Position numbers and translations under genes: made by a program
From: Colletotrichum lupini
Taxonomy: Eukaryota; Ascomycota; Sordariomycetes; Glomerellales; Glomerellaceae
DNA length: 64,000 nt
Assembly: GCF_023278565.1 (NCBI RefSeq)
Contig: NC_064677.1
Span: 4,588,001-4,652,000, forward strand
Reading direction: 5' to 3'
The notes under the pieces: model-generated
What the model saw: the letters and a program-made list of their open reading frames with translations, nothing else
Databases searched by the model: none
Told to the model about the DNA's origin: nothing
Shown here: piece by piece, positions 11,666 through 24,900 of the stretch
Numbering within the stretch: position 1 is the stretch's first letter
Layout: each line of letters begins with the position of its first letter

Positions 11666-12874
11666 TCCTGGGGCGTTTACGTATCTGACAGCTTGCTCTT
11701 CTCACGGGATCTTCAGCTGTGAAAGTGTTTTGATTGATGCTGCTGATGCTGGCCTGCTGCTTGCCCACGGGTAACTGCAGATGGTAAAGGGAACACAAAG
11801 TACGGAGAGAGGCGAAGAGAAGGGACGGGCGGAAGCGAGTCGGGTCATGTACGATGGAGCGGAGAGATAGATCTCAGACAATCAACGCGTGCTGGGAGTG
11901 GATGGAAGTTGTGTACAGAGTTGTACAAAGAGTTGAGCGGAAGTGAATGCAGTGAAGAAAGGACGGGAGATGTAGGAGGAGATTCTGATTGAATGACACC
12001 CCCCCTGCGCTCACGATATTCTGGTTCACTGGGCTGGACGACTTCCGACGCTGGGCTGGGCATCGGGGGATCGGGGGGGGAATCCCTCAAGAATCAAGGT
12101 ACCATCCAATGAACCCAATCGCAATTCCCCAGTACCACCAGTACCAGCCCTCGGTCACCCAGCGGTTTTTTTCTCGCTGGTTGCTCACCTGAATCAAAAA
12201 GAAAAAGAAGGGCAAGGCGAGAAACTACCCCCAGGGTGGCTGGCCCTAGTCTCAGAGTATCGCGAGAAGGAAAAAGCAATGCGCGTTACGGATGGATACC
12301 TAGTGTACGCAGTACATACACACTCTGTCTCTCAAAGTCTCTGTGTGGCCCCCATCACCCTTTCAGTAAGTATATCTCCCTCTCCGCCTTGTCATCGTTC
12401 GCTCAACGCGTCCTTTGACGGCCCTGTCGCTACCCAGGCACACATACACACGCACTATACTGCGTACGTCTGCGCCTTGCAACGTGACTGGTGAACCTAG
12501 GGCGGGTTCCAGCGGACGGAAGATGCCCAATTTCTGCAGACCGACGCGTAGGCGTAGCGGATGTGCAGGAGAGCCAGACCCGGCTACGGGTACGTATCCG
12601 TACGTACGACACAATGATAGCGTGTAGTAGATAATCTTGGGAAGACTGCCAAACTGGAGCCCAAAAAGTCCAAAGTGGCCGGGGTCAGGGAGAGGAGCCA
12701 GGGGACCAAAGGCAAGGATCAAGTGAACAGCCAGGGGTTGGGAAGGGGAGGGGGGTGATCCGGGAGAGGAGGGGGGAGGGGAGCAGCAGCGGGCGGTTGG
12801 GCCAGGGCCGAGATCGATTCGATATGAGTGAACCTTCTTTTGCAGTGCTATCTCATTTTCCAGTGTTGTGTCCG

Positions 12875-13114
12875 TACGGATACCCAAAGGATAAGATCCG
12901 AGGCTAGACTCCTATGTCATAGTACGGATACAGAAGACATATTAACTACTATGTATAGGTATAGGTAGGGCTCGCTCTCGGCACGGGAAGGCAGGACAGG
13001 ATGCTGCCGGGTTGCGTTGTGATAGGTATGCTGCAGGTCATCAAACATCATCAGACGAGGCGGAAAGGGCCTGGGCCAACACGGCCACCACCTACGGATA
13101 CATAATACGGATAC
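12875..13114. repeat. Cluster of the 9-mer TACGGATAC
   Basis: Exact copies at 12875-12883, 12923-12931, 13093-13101 and 13106-13114, plus a reverse copy at 12594-12602. Further exact copies in the window lie at 15787-15795, 22836-22844, 32468-32476 (reverse) and 59071-59079 (reverse). All are outside recognised exons. Role unknown. Confidence 0.7.
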
Positions 13115-14821
13115 ACATTGGGCGCAACCTCGTGGCTCCCAGGTTGGGTTCCATGCTTCCCTCAAGAGAGACATCATCGCGGGTACATATCTGTTGCCTT
13201 GCACCTGGAGGAGCATCAAGACATCCCCGACACCCCTGTCTGCGCGCGTGGATGTCGTGGGTGTCATGCCGCTGCCACAATCTGCATCTGCAGTGTGCGC
13301 TGATGTGCTGCGCGCGTTGCGTGCTGCTGCGGCTTGGCTTTTTTTTTTGTCCAGACTCCGCTTCGATGTGCTGTCAGTGTCATACTAATCGTCACTCTTA
13401 CACATGCGCAGACACCCACGCAGAGTACTTGTGTATGCGTACCCAAAGTAGTTGCGTAGGTACTCAAGTAGGCATCTGTATCTGCGGTTGAGAACACGAA
13501 GAAACGCCTCCCCCGGTACGGACGTATGCAGAAGGAAAAAGATAGATGAGTTGCAGATTCCCTCTGAGACTTGTGTCTCGTTCAGCATGACCAGCAGCAT
13601 CTCAGCAAGCCCCCCTGCCTCACGTTGGGATTGGTTCGGCACGAGGAGACCCCTCTTTCCCAGGGATTGCTTATATTCCCGTGTACTTATTTGCACAGTA
13701 CCCGTATAAGTTGTCAGTGGTCTGTTTAGTTTTGTGTGGTTGATGTCGAAAAAACATGACGCCCTATCCGCAACTGGGACCCTAATCCGCGGCACTAAGA
13801 TAAAATCCACAACTCTCCGATCGATAGACGAAGCAAGACTTGTCAAAAAGTCGATAGTCGACAGGAGGAGCTCCAGGGACAGGCCTCCGAGACGTCTACC
13901 TATGGGCAAAGATCCGGGGAAGACGGACCAATAGGCGATGCGTCGAGTGGCGTAAAAGGAGGTGCTGCATCTCGCTCTAAGAAGCGGTTTAGCAGGTTTT
14001 GGCCTAGTTGTGGAGAGTCTGTTTTTGCTTTTTCCCAAAGTATTTGCCCCTCATCAACAAGTCAACCTCCTTCGGGCCCATTCCCGCTGGAATATGGATC
14101 CGCGATGAATACAAATCTCGCAAACCGCGTCAAAGACAAGAACCTCGGAATGGTTAGTGGACATGGCCTGTTAAAGCCCTTTTACCCGCTGCCTTGGTCT
14201 CGCTTCCCGTGGGTTCGTGGGCTCGGGTTTTTGACTGCCGTGTTGTGTTGTAATGTATAGCAGCATGCGCATTGTAGTTGATTGTGCGATTACTTTGTCC
14301 CGAGCTCTCTGCCTGAGCCTAGCTTTTGCTTGAGCTCTTTGCTTGAGCTCAATGTGTATATGTCAAGTTGCAGTTTCGGCTCTGCACCATCATGCCTTCT
14401 GCTACCCAACACCAACACACAACTGATCACTGATACGAAAAGAACCCAGAAAGAGAAACGCCTCGCAATCATAAACGACCGCAAAATCCCACATTTGGCT
14501 CTCCTCAATTTCGAACGACAGGGCAAAACGCCCGTTCTAACACTAAACCTAACGGCCTGTGCCCAGTGACATATCCCACCGCCGGCACTCGTCCAAACAC
14601 CTTGACTATTGGACTGCTACCGATATTTCCCACCTCATCCCCTGGCAATCCCTTCTCGTCAACCCCGAAAGGAAAATGTGACGAATGACGACCCGATCGA
14701 CTGGGCCTGACGATTGCGCTTGGGAGGAGCCAAAGAAAGTTGCCGACGTGCAGCAGCCCCGTTCCGTTGGTGCTGACGGACTGGAGCCTGACAGAAATGC
14801 TGACGGACCATGGCTGGCCAG

Positions 14822-14846
14822 CATGGATGATGGATGGATGGATGGA
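14822..14846. repeat. ATGG microsatellite
   Basis: Imperfect ATGG/ATGATGG run in the gene-poor gap. Confidence 0.65.
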
Positions 14847-15510
14847 CTACCTCAGGCAGGCAGGTATTCATACCTAGTCTAGTTAGTTGCACAGCTGTAC
14901 TTATTCAGACCGAAAACACCATCATCATCAACGTATTCAGGCTGAGGGATCCGAGATACAACACGATCATGGTGTGATCCAACGATTTCTCCCTACCTAC
15001 GGATATTGTACTCCAGTCTCTCCAAGTCTCAGTCTCACTATCCGATTCCGACTCCCGACTTTCCCACCCATCCCAAATTCCCCATCCCTAGCCTCGCTTC
15101 AGCGTGACGTGACAACCTACTTTACTTAGTACATCCCCATCTCCAGCCATCACGAAACATATCAACCCTCACAAAATAAATTCCGATCCAAGTGAAGAAT
15201 TTTATCTTCCACCACACCCCCATTTCACCTAACTAGCTAGCGCCGAAACGAAATGTCCTGTGCCCAATGTGATCCGCAGCTCCAATTCCTAAGTCATAGC
15301 TAGACCCTACACAGCAGTCCTTGACGACAACGAACCGTAGGAGCACTCGAAAAAGCAATAATACAGCGTCCCCGGGTCCCACGGAATCAACTTCCGGACC
15401 ACCACAACCAACAACTGACACCACCACGATCGACAAGCCACGCGCCGGACGCCCGCTTTCCCAGCCAGCCAGCCAGGGCACGCCGCACAGGTCTCCAAGA
15501 AGAGAGACAT

Positions 15511-15523
15511 GGGGGGGGGGGGG
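15511..15523. repeat. Homopolymer G13
   Basis: Thirteen consecutive G; length is prone to sequencing error. Confidence 0.8.
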
Positions 15524-16845
15524 CGCCGTGCCTTTCCTTGCGTCTCTGCAGATAGGATGCCTAGGTACAGTAAGTACGCCGTCGGATGTGCTCTCTTCGA
15601 CGATCAGCGGTGTGTCGTGCGTGCTGCGTTGGTGGGTTTTTGGCTTTTTCTTTCTTTCTGCAAATAACATAAAACGCTCAACGGGCGAGAAAAGGGATGT
15701 GGGACGCTGAACGGCAGAGAACCTGGTCGAGCTGGTGTCGAGCTGGACTCGGGAGCAGCGCTCGGATGGACAAGGGTCTTGCAGGCTACGGATACAGATA
15801 CACAAGGGAGCATTAAAAGGGATACACTTATTCGTTTTGCCGATGCCTAAGATGGTCCAAAGGTGGCTGAACAGCTAGCTGGTCATACTGATCCTACCGA
15901 CATCCGATACCCATCATCTAGGTCTCTGTTCCATAGTCTAGGGTTCAAACATTGACCATCTTCACCCCCTTGTACGGCAGTCGGGTTCGCGTGTCATACG
16001 AACTACCAGCCCTGAAATACCGCGTGAAAATAGCCGCTCTCGGTTCGAACTTGGCGAGACAAGAGACGGAGAATCAGGGTCGCAATCCTCACTTCTCCAG
16101 CAAACGGCTGAGCACCCGGATGATGCACATATCTCGACAGTCGTCATTGCGCCACTGCTGTGGCACTGGAACTGCATTCCTTTGCTATGCGGATGGCTTC
16201 AGTGTCTCAAATTGGGTATTTCAGGAAGCATGGCTCGCAGAGTCGCAGCCTCCTTGCTTCCGGCCTCACACGTATATTGAGCCTGGCCAAATTGGCCCCA
16301 GAGCAGGTTCCCCGAGTGTCCCCTTGAATGATACCAATGGATCCTCTTGACAACGTTGTAGCAATTCGGAGGATTTGCACGAAACCGGGTACCTTTGCGC
16401 ACGTTGCACATTCGAATCGGAAACGTTTTGTCGATGACGATTTGGCTTGGCTCCTGGCCTCCCGCAAGAGCCGCATGTCAAGCTCTCAGCGTGTCTCCAC
16501 TCACTCTACGATGTCCGTCAAAAGAAACTGAAATGCTCTGGTTCGACGCACGGTGTTACGTTGGGGGATATGCGTGGAGCTCGAGTTGCACAAACACCTG
16601 GCATTTTGCGTGGTGACGGCAAAAAGAAAGCCTTCGCAAGTCTGATTCGCTGTCCTTGCTGGGCCGCATGAGGGACCTAGACGGTGGCTTGAGGCGGTCT
16701 GGGAGGTTCTTGGCGCCATGATCAACTCCTGAATTGCATAGAAATGCAGGGAATACTCTGCAAAAGCTAGGCGGATGCTGACTTGTAGACGACATCAATC
16801 GTTACGACTGACACCGGCGCAGAACAGTCGCCGAGTAGCCTACAT

Positions 16846-18066
16846 CTAGGCACTGGTGCTGAAGTAATAGTTCTCCCACAGATACTCATAGTCCTCCAGA
16901 ATGCCACCGACCAGGTTGGGTACTCTGGATCGTACGCCGCCGACAACACCCTTCATGATGTTCTCGTAGAATGCTCCGCGCATGGTCCACCAACCCATGG
17001 CCCAGCCTCTCTTGCTCCATTCGTCGCGTTCGAGGGGCGTTGTCCTGAAGCCCCGGTCTCTGAGTTGCCGTGCTGCGTATTCGACGCTTAGACCGACCAG
17101 CCACGGTGTCCATGACTTCTTATTCTTGCTTTTCGACAAAGCAATGGCATACACCAACGGGGCGAGGATGTGTAATACCTCTGCTGCCTGTGCACTGCCC
17201 TGTAGCTGATTTAGCAGCTTTGCAGCTGGTTTGATATCCTCTGCCGTCAATACCTTGCCCAGGAGATAGCCGCTGATATCACCAGCATTGGGCAGCGAGG
17301 GAAGGCTCATGCCCGTTCTGGGCATCGTCCAGTCCTTCTCATGAGGCTTCTGGGCCTCACCGCTGTCTTCCGGTGCGTGCCCATTGGTCGGCTCTTCCAG
17401 AATATCCTTCAAAGCGGCATCACTTTCGGCCTCGGTTTCTTCAGGGATAGGCTCACGTTCCGGGAGGACGGGCGACACAAGAGGTCGAGAGCGCGTCACG
17501 CGCAATAGTAGCAGGCGGCAGACGGCCTTGATAGCCTCCAAGAGCACGACGACGCGCCATCGACTGCGCTCGCCGCCACGTCTCTTGGCAGCCATCTCGC
17601 ATAGTAGCTGTGTGTATGTGACCATCTGCAGTAACATGGCAATGCGCCGGTACATGGGACTGCGCTGAGTCCAGTATTTCGTATATCGGGCATGAGGGGA
17701 TGGCAATCGCGCCATCGGGATGCGCGACAGGGCGCGCATAAGAAGGGTATCATGATATAGAGAGAGGAGCTGCACACTCGAGTGGACAGTTTCGGAAGCA
17801 ATCTCGGCGTCGCGGAATCGACCTTTGAGAGCCAGTATTAGACGGGCGATAGCGAACACAGTTCTTGTATGGAGAAGTGCCTTACCAGGAATGATGTACG
17901 TGAGGGACCGTAAAGCCGACTCTATTTGAGAGACCTGACTAGAGTTCTTGGTGATGAACTCTTCGTACATGTGAAGCCATTGCGGCGGTAATGAAAGAAC
18001 GGCGCGGATTTTGGACGGCTGATGCGATAGCCGCGTCTTGTTGGGGATATCGGCGGAAGTCGACAT
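16846..18066 (-). CDS. PEX16: Peroxin-16 (PEX16), peroxisomal membrane biogenesis
   Basis: CDS 18066-17886 and 17822-16846, 385 aa. The segment YEEFITKNSSQVSQIESALR followed by a peroxin-16 core is characteristic of Pex16, a peroxisomal membrane/matrix-facing peroxin needed for peroxisome assembly and growth. The whole stretch also reads as one 406-codon frame, but codons for 21 residues after ...TYIIPG are an intron. It is 63 nt (17823-17885), starts GTAAGG, ends AAAG and has no stop, so retention would keep the frame. Splicing joins IIPG directly to RFRDAEIASE, as expected from family alignment (recalled, not computed). The centre (about residues 200-255) is acidic and low-complexity, a usual variable loop. 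ATG at 18066 precedes MSTSADIPN. The next gene upstream is on the same strand 1.1 kb away. Confidence 0.92.
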   Translation of the reverse strand: MSTSADIPNKTRLSHQPSKIRAVLSLPPQWLHMYEEFITKNSSQVSQIESALRSLTYIIPGKALLHTRTVFAIARLILALKGRFRDAEIASETVHSSVQLLSLYHDTLLMRALSRIPMARLPSPHARYTKYWTQRSPMYRRIAMLLQMVTYTQLLCEMAAKRRGGERSRWRVVVLLEAIKAVCRLLLLRVTRSRPLVSPVLPEREPIPEETEAESDAALKDILEEPTNGHAPEDSGEAQKPHEKDWTMPRTGMSLPSLPNAGDISGYLLGKVLTAEDIKPAAKLLNQLQGSAQAAEVLHILAPLVYAIALSKSKNKKSWTPWLVGLSVEYAARQLRDRGFRTTPLERDEWSKRGWAMGWWTMRGAFYENIMKGVVGGVRSRVPNLVGGILEDYEYLWENYYFSTSA

Positions 18067-19184
18067 TGTGGAGGATTCAAATCATTAGGGCGTGGCGAAG
18101 GTTTGCGAAGGTTGCGCAACGAATAGTCGAACAAGAGGTGGGATTGAACGAGCACAGAGAGAAAGCGCGCGGCGGTGATGTCAGCACGAAGAGAATGAAA
18201 CAGAAGAAGAAGAGGACAAAATGTCAAAGATGAAGCGGTTGTAAATGACAACGCAGCGACGTTGGGATTTGTGAAGGAAGTGAAAGTGGTTGGCGGAAGT
18301 GCGAATTAGGTATTAACGTAGGTAAGCTATCTCACAAACGCCAGAGTCGAGGTGGTACAGGTGTATCTGTAGGTAGGTGCAGACGGGATGGTGGATGGTT
18401 TAATGACGGAAAGTTGCAGGGACCTCGGTGGGCACGCTCATCGCGACTGACGTGGAGTGCGCCTGTTGCTCCTGTGCTCCTGCTGATCTGACCTGAGCCC
18501 GCGGGCGACCGACTGTAAGCCGAGGTCGCGGCGTCGCCTGCCACCTCTCGGCCCTGCCACCTCAGGCAAGTACGCTGGGTCTCTGGCATGAGATAGGAAA
18601 GTGCATCATCACCCGCCTGTCCATTGCATTGGGCCAATGAAATTGCGTTGCATGCCTCGGTAAGGGCAATCCCTGCCGCATCATAGCCCGTCTACTTGCA
18701 TGCCCTTCCTTACCGTACTTGCCTCTAGGCACTTACACTCAGATTGACATATCCCTACGGACCTCAAGTGACCCTCACGACGATATCAACAACGAACCTC
18801 GCTCGCACTACACTCTTACAGGCCTTGGCCCCCTGGAAATATCTTCATATTTGCACAAAGCGATTAGAAATTGCGTTCTAGATCCTCGCAGTACCGCGAC
18901 CTGGCACTGTTGTGCCACACTGACAGCCCGTCAACATAGCTGCAACGAGTACATGGAAGGGGCCCGAGACAGCCTGCTCTGAAGCACATGTCGTCTTCGT
19001 CTCCAATAGAAATAGTAGGGTATCACAAAAACAAAATGCCTTGCCCGAGGCCAAACTCCTGTGCGGGCAGAACGAGGCCCCGACCCAAGTCCACTCATAC
19101 GTAGAGGTCCATCTCATAGTTGAATGGATTCGATATGACTGCATCTCGTTTTGGTGCATTGTTCGAGTCCTCTATTCGACCACA
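18067..19184. other. Intergenic between transcription factor and PEX16
   Basis: Holds the PEX16 promoter and the 3' end of the minus-strand transcription factor. No coding potential I trust. Confidence 0.6.
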
Positions 19185-21904
19185 TCAGATTCTCTCGAAT
19201 CCAGCATCTGCGAGCTCAACTCCAGTAGGGAGCATCGGCCGTCCCTGCATCGGGAACGGCCAAAACAAAGGGTTCTCCATCACCTTGGCCGCCCGCTCAA
19301 CTGATGCTTGTCCTGGCTCCGTGGATTTAAGGCCCATGGCTACCGCCGGGTTCGGTACGTCAGCTGCATCGGCGCTGCCTCCCCAAGCGCATATGAAGTC
19401 ATCTTCAATGACGTTGGGCGCAAAGAAGTTGAGACTGCTCGTGTACGGCCTGACAAGATGTGCGTACTCGGCATCTGAGGCTACTTCGCCGCCCATATCG
19501 ACGTCCATGTTCCACTTCTTGGCAAGGTACCGTAGTATGTTCAGCGCCTGTTCAGCAAAATGGTGGCACGGTGCCATCTCCTCCAGATCCCGAATACCTT
19601 GCTGGATAGCTTCTACAACGCGAGGCGGGTATGAGGGTGGATCATTCGGATCCGTGTTTTGGCCTGGCCCTTCAAAGGCCTTCTGCAATGGCAGTGAAGA
19701 AGAGGTTGTGGCACCGATGGCTAGATGCATGATGGCTGATGTGAGTACAAAGTACGGGACAAATGATGGCGTCCGCCGTAGAGTGTACAATTGCGAGTAA
19801 GATCGCAATAGACCTTGGATGGCATCTGCCGCCTGCCCACATACGTCTCGGGGTAATAGCTTAGAGCCAATGATCTTGAGCTTGATGAGGGGACGAAACA
19901 GAAGTAGGATCGCAAAATGATAGTACATGCTGTGGCGATATCCGGTTAGTACGTGTTGCAGCCATGTATCTCTTTTGAGAAAACTTACTGCGCGAACAGG
20001 ACCGCTGGTGTGAAGTTGTGCCCCAGCCTCAGAACCTCTGGTATCTTGTCATACCAGTTGAGATACTGGGTATAAATGCCGAGAAGGTCACGGCTGGTCA
20101 GCGGGCGCCCCGGGGAGTGCAAAACGTAGAGGCTTTGGTGCACGAGCTCGCTCAATTCACAAAAGCACTTATAAACAGATCGAACGTTGGATGGCTGCTC
20201 GGCGGACCGCTGCAATGGTGCGCCTATCGATGAACCTGAGCCTCTGTCGCTTGGAGAGCCTGAAGCCTCGCCTAAGTTTATCAAAGACTTACCATCATCA
20301 GTGTAAGGGATCCAAAGAGAGGCTTCTATGTCATCTATTATGGCAGGCTTTGGCGGCAGATGAGGAAAGCAGGAACATTGCGGAAGTGAGCCGGTCGCTA
20401 AAGACCACGCACTGGGAGACAGTCAGGTTGCAAGACACGATGCCAGACTTCGATACAAGAAACTCACTGGTCGAGAGCGAATGCGCCCCAGAAAGTTGCA
20501 GCCTGAACCGCAAACTCGTCATCGTCTCCATCTTCCTCGAGCTGATGAAGTCCCATCTCGATAGCAAGACGAATGCTTTGCCCGGCATAGTACCAACTTT
20601 CCGAGTCTCTGCCACAGCTGGCTTCTCGAATAGACATGATACCCAGGGCTTGAATGGTGGTGAGATTGTGGTGGTTTTTCTCCTTGTAGAACAGACTTTG
20701 TGCTTCTTTGAAAAAGTGATCGCCAGAGGTGTACGGGTCGTTGGGATTCGCTCTAGTACTCGGCTTACTGGAGAAACGGCACCCGAGAGCCAAGAGCGCG
20801 TTGACGAGTATCGGGGAGCAATAGCGTTCGACGCCATTCTGGAAATCTCTGAGGAAATGCTCCTTGCTCAGAGACGCAAAGGTTGGGTACTCCCAACAGA
20901 AGTACAGGGCCAGCAGATGTTGGACCAACGAACCATCTTCCGTAATGTTTGTCCATTCTTCGGGGGGCAGCTTCATGTCAGGCAATTCTAGCGGGGCTAG
21001 CACCTGGTCGGCGCCCTGATGCTTCGAGCCGCCTTCGGAGGCTTCCGTGTTACTCGCCGACTCAGCCCAGGTGTCGAACAGTCCCTGTGGCGGCCTATTG
21101 GTGTCTGCGCTCCAGTTCATTGCGTCGGGGTGAGAGTTACTTCGGGTGCTCTGGCTGTGTGATGAAGGGTGCCAAGGACTGTTCGGATCAATCTCCTGGC
21201 GCAAGCCAGACTGCCCAGTGATCGGACTCATGGCTACGGAGCCATGATCTCCTAGGTTCCTGGTTCTGATGGGCGCCGGATATCCACCTGGCCGAGTCCC
21301 TGGGCCTGCGCTCGCATCGCTGGACTGTTCGTTTGGGCGTGCAAAGGAAGTCCTTGCACCACCAGCACCAGCACCGCCTATCCAGTCCGAGACTGATTCA
21401 AGCGATTGCCCATTGCGCAGTCGTTGCAACACATCCTCCCACATATCGGGGCGAACGAGGGCGGCTATGACCTGATCGCTACTTTTCTGGCGTTGGCGCA
21501 AATTCTCGAGCTCGGTTCGGAGATTCTCCTTGGATTGGCGGACTGGGACCTCGTAGACACATTCTACGTCCTTCTGACCCTTGCACCGACCGCAAGGTTT
21601 TTGCCCGTCGCACTATGCGAGAAACTGTCAGCGCAAAGAAAAGCGTAGGCGGGCACGGGGGTACCATCTGCTGCTGGCTTACTTTTGCTCGCTTTTTGCG
21701 ACACTCGGTACAGGCATTGGGCGTGACCACTCCTAGGCCCCTCTTCCTCTTTTGCAGGTTAGCAGCACTGGAGCTGCTTGACGGCGTAGGCGCATTGTGA
21801 GGAGCGGAGGTTGAAGAGGAAGCGGTTGCAGGTGGTGCCCCCGCGGAGGAAGCAGAGCCGGCAGCGGGTTGTGGCTGCTGTTGGCTATCGGGTGCCTCCT
21901 CCAT
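19185..21904 (-). CDS. Zn2Cys6 fungal transcription factor
   Basis: Exons 21904-21683, 21612-20468, 20411-19989 and 19929-19185 give 844 aa; all three introns (70, 56, 59 nt) have GT-AG ends and the phases agree. The binuclear zinc cluster spans the first junction: Cys65, 68, 75, 81, 84 and 92 (C-x2-C-x6-C-x5-C-x2-C-x7-C), with the intron splitting codons 74/75. A short coiled linker (RTELENLRQRQ) follows. A fungal-specific transcription factor domain lies in the middle, with markers such as WEYPTFASLSKEHFLRD, YYAGQSIRLAIEMGLH and a WGAFALDxAWSLATGSLPQ block at the exon 2/3 join. N-terminal 60 residues are Ser/Ala/Pro-rich. The architecture resembles the nit-4/nirA-like group, but target genes cannot be told from sequence. 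The gene is nuclear and DNA-binding by family. Confidence 0.9.
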
Positions 21905-24900
21905 ATCGGCAGGAATTGAGCGCTTCAGGTTGACTGGTTGTAGGCTCGAGCCGAGTCTACAGGGCGAACTCGACTTTTAGGACTTTGTTTGTGAATTGAC
22001 ATAATGAGGCCGTTCATAGGCGGGAGCTGGTCGTCATGGATCCGAGAAAAGAACAGAAACCTTCGGACAGGTATGGCCTAGGGAAAGTGCCACCCAGTAG
22101 CTACGTTGAGTGTCTGGATGGATCGCGCTAGGTATAGAGCTGAGGAGGAGGCGCGCGCAGGAAAGGCGTCCCGCGTGAGAATCGGACAGGTCGCGGGAGG
22201 TGACCACGAAAGGCCGGATTGCGCAGCAGGTGAATTGACCTTGGCTAGCCGTGGGTGCTATCGTTGTCGTCGAGCGGCGGACAAGCGAGCGGTGTCAAGA
22301 GACGGGAGGACGGCAGGTTGACAGCGAGAACTGCCCCTCTTTGGTAAAGGCACTTGCTATCGAACCATGCGCTCGGTGTACAATTGGATATGCAATTATC
22401 CTGTGGAGCAAATGTAAGTAGCACTTGAGAATTCTTGCGCGCCAACCGTTAGGATGTCATTGGGCCCGTGGGAAATGGCGCGGGTGGTGAGTGACTGGAG
22501 AGAATGGGAGGCAGGGAGCGCAAAAATTGGGCAGCCCGTGATGGAAAGAAACAGGTGGTGGAAAAGGCGGGAAAGGATGGCAGTGTGCAGCGAACGGCCA
22601 GGTCGGGTCCCCAGTCAGAGAAGACGGACGAGGCGACGGAAGGAGGAAAAGACGGTAGATGAAGCACAGACACACAAGATGCAATCCCGTAATTAAGGCA
22701 GGTATTCCTTACGGAGGAGGTATCTTACGAATACAGACTGAGGAATCTTGGAAAGGGAAGGAAGGAAGCACGGAACGTCAGGTGAAGTACCTTCCTTACC
22801 TTGGCCTTGGTCCTCGCTCCTTGGGAAGGAGGAGGTACGGATACGTGACAGGGCAGCTCCTTCCCCAGATTCCGGCCTCCAGCCGCGCAAGGTCCAGCTA
22901 CCTGAAATTGTACGGTACTCCCGTCTGAGGCGCGAGGGGTAGGTGAAACTTTTTTGCTTCCAAGGCAGGGCTGGGACGCCTCAGGCAAACCTGAAAGAAG
23001 TTGAGACTGGCTTCTTTTCAGCTGAATCAAGTACCTATCTTTCTTTCTGTACTCTGGGAAATGACTGGCTAGCGGTGACAAAGGCAAGCAAGGCACACGC
23101 ATTGAGGTAAGCAAGTAAGGTAAGATACGCGGAGCTTCGATTGGTAAGGGTGAGGATTGAGCTTCATGCAGCCAATTCACCTTACCGCCCCTGAATAGTA
23201 AGCGTCCACGATGTGGCTCTCTTGCTTATTCTCATCTTCGTCACTTTATATTAAGACCCCGATACCCTTCATGACCCGGAAATATTTCATCTCAAGAAGC
23301 ACAAAGCCAAGCAAGTTGCGATGGTTCTTTTCAGATAAGCGGCACTACGTCACTCTGCCCGTCAACAAGTCCGAGCGCCAGTAAAGCGTACTTTTCGCAG
23401 GTTCTCAGTCCAAGCCTCAAGGCAATACCGTATTATGGATAAGGTGCCCGTATATCTCCTCCGTTTTCTACGTGTACCTTACCTCAACTGGCGATCCGAC
23501 AGGCTAACGCACATTAGCTTGCTGCCGCTACCAGAGGAGAGCCGTAGGTCATCCTGATTTGGCTGCTTCTGAGCCCGGCAGTCGACCCTTCTGGAAGCCA
23601 GAGTTCCCCAACTCAGACACCATCTCATTGCGTGAGGACCTACTTCAAAGTGAGATTGTGATGCTTCGGGTACCTCAAGCCTTGACAACTCCAGGCTCTG
23701 CAGCACGAGGGGTTCCTCAAGGGGTTCCTCGAGACCGATATCACGATCTCAGACCGGGCTGGAACTTTTCCTCCGCCGTAGTCCACTCTGGCGATGCTGA
23801 ACTGCGATTATGGGGCATCGAGCATAACGCGTTCTAGCAAAAACCCTGGTCGGCGACCCTCACTGCGTCAGGGGTTTCCCTTGCCCACTAGAGCAGAGGT
23901 ACCTGAGGTGGTTGCCAAGTTGGAGCTCCGATACGACGGTGTCCTGGCATATCTCTCATCGTGATTACCTAGGCGTCCCGAGGCTAGTTGTGGATGGATG
24001 GATTCTTCCGACTGGAGCAGTCTGAAGTGTGAAGAGAATTAGGTTTTTGCTGCCCCCGCGCCAATAGACAACGAGGCCTTTGGTCTTGTATAGTTTTGCT
24101 CCGGGGCCTTACGTAGACATACATCCACGTGTGAAAAGAGAGAACAGTGAGAACGAGATGACATGGAGCTCCTTGTCTGGCAATCCCGGGTCCCGGGCAC
24201 ATATGGGCTGAACGGTTGAACGAGACCCAAGTCCCAGCCCGAACATGCGCCATGCTGAGGCGTTTCGAAGAGACGGGAATACAGTACACTTCCGGAAGAA
24301 AGAATTAAGCCACACTAAGCATCCCATCTATGCCGTGCGCAAAGGCTCGCGACATCGTGGCTTGTGCGACCAACGCTTAGCTCGTTCACTCGCCCACGCG
24401 CTCTATCGTCGCCGAACATTCCACGGCGTTTGTTCCCCAACCCCTCTTCTCCGAGACAGATTCTAACTTCCCCAACTTGATCGGAAGCGAGTGTCTCTGC
24501 CGAAAACAGGGCAGCTTTTGGGGGTCCAACAGGTAGGTGATGCTTCGGGGTGGCAAAGCTCAGGGGTGACGGAATATACTCCGTCGCATGAGCTGGATGC
24601 GCTCTTTCTAAGGATGAGGTATATGAAACAGGTAGCTACCGGACAGTCAGTTATGGTCATGTTGAGATCTGCCGCGGACAGATGCCTTGAGAATTCTTAC
24701 GAGGCTTCAGCAGTTCAGCCTCAAAAACTCGGGTTTCCTCCGCTCCAGCGCTGGAAAAGAATGCGATGCCGCGATTCAGGGATCCCCAGTTCGAATGGTC
24801 CTGTCTGTTGGAAGTGGGGACAAATTTTGACAAGGCCGAATTCTCCGCCAAAGGCCATTTCTTTGACGTCATAAAATCGAACTGGGCCTAGCCCGATTAT

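Larger units (their letters stand above)
11508..16845. other. 5.3-kb gap without a recognisable gene
   Basis: Contains the promoter of the gene starting at 11507 (minus) and the downstream region of PEX16. Open frames up to ~217 codons occur on the minus strand (13385-14038, 15233-15805), but both begin at TTG and read as low-complexity, non-family sequence. The gap holds six exact copies of the 9-mer TACGGATAC, several microsatellites and a 13-G run. No tRNA or rRNA seen. Confidence 0.55.

Noticed and set aside
13385..14038. 217-codon minus-strand frame
   Set aside because: Starts at TTG, no domain, composition like the surrounding non-coding DNA, and competing frames overlap it.
15233..15805. 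190-codon minus-strand frame
   Set aside because: Non-ATG start, crosses the 13-G run and has no family features.
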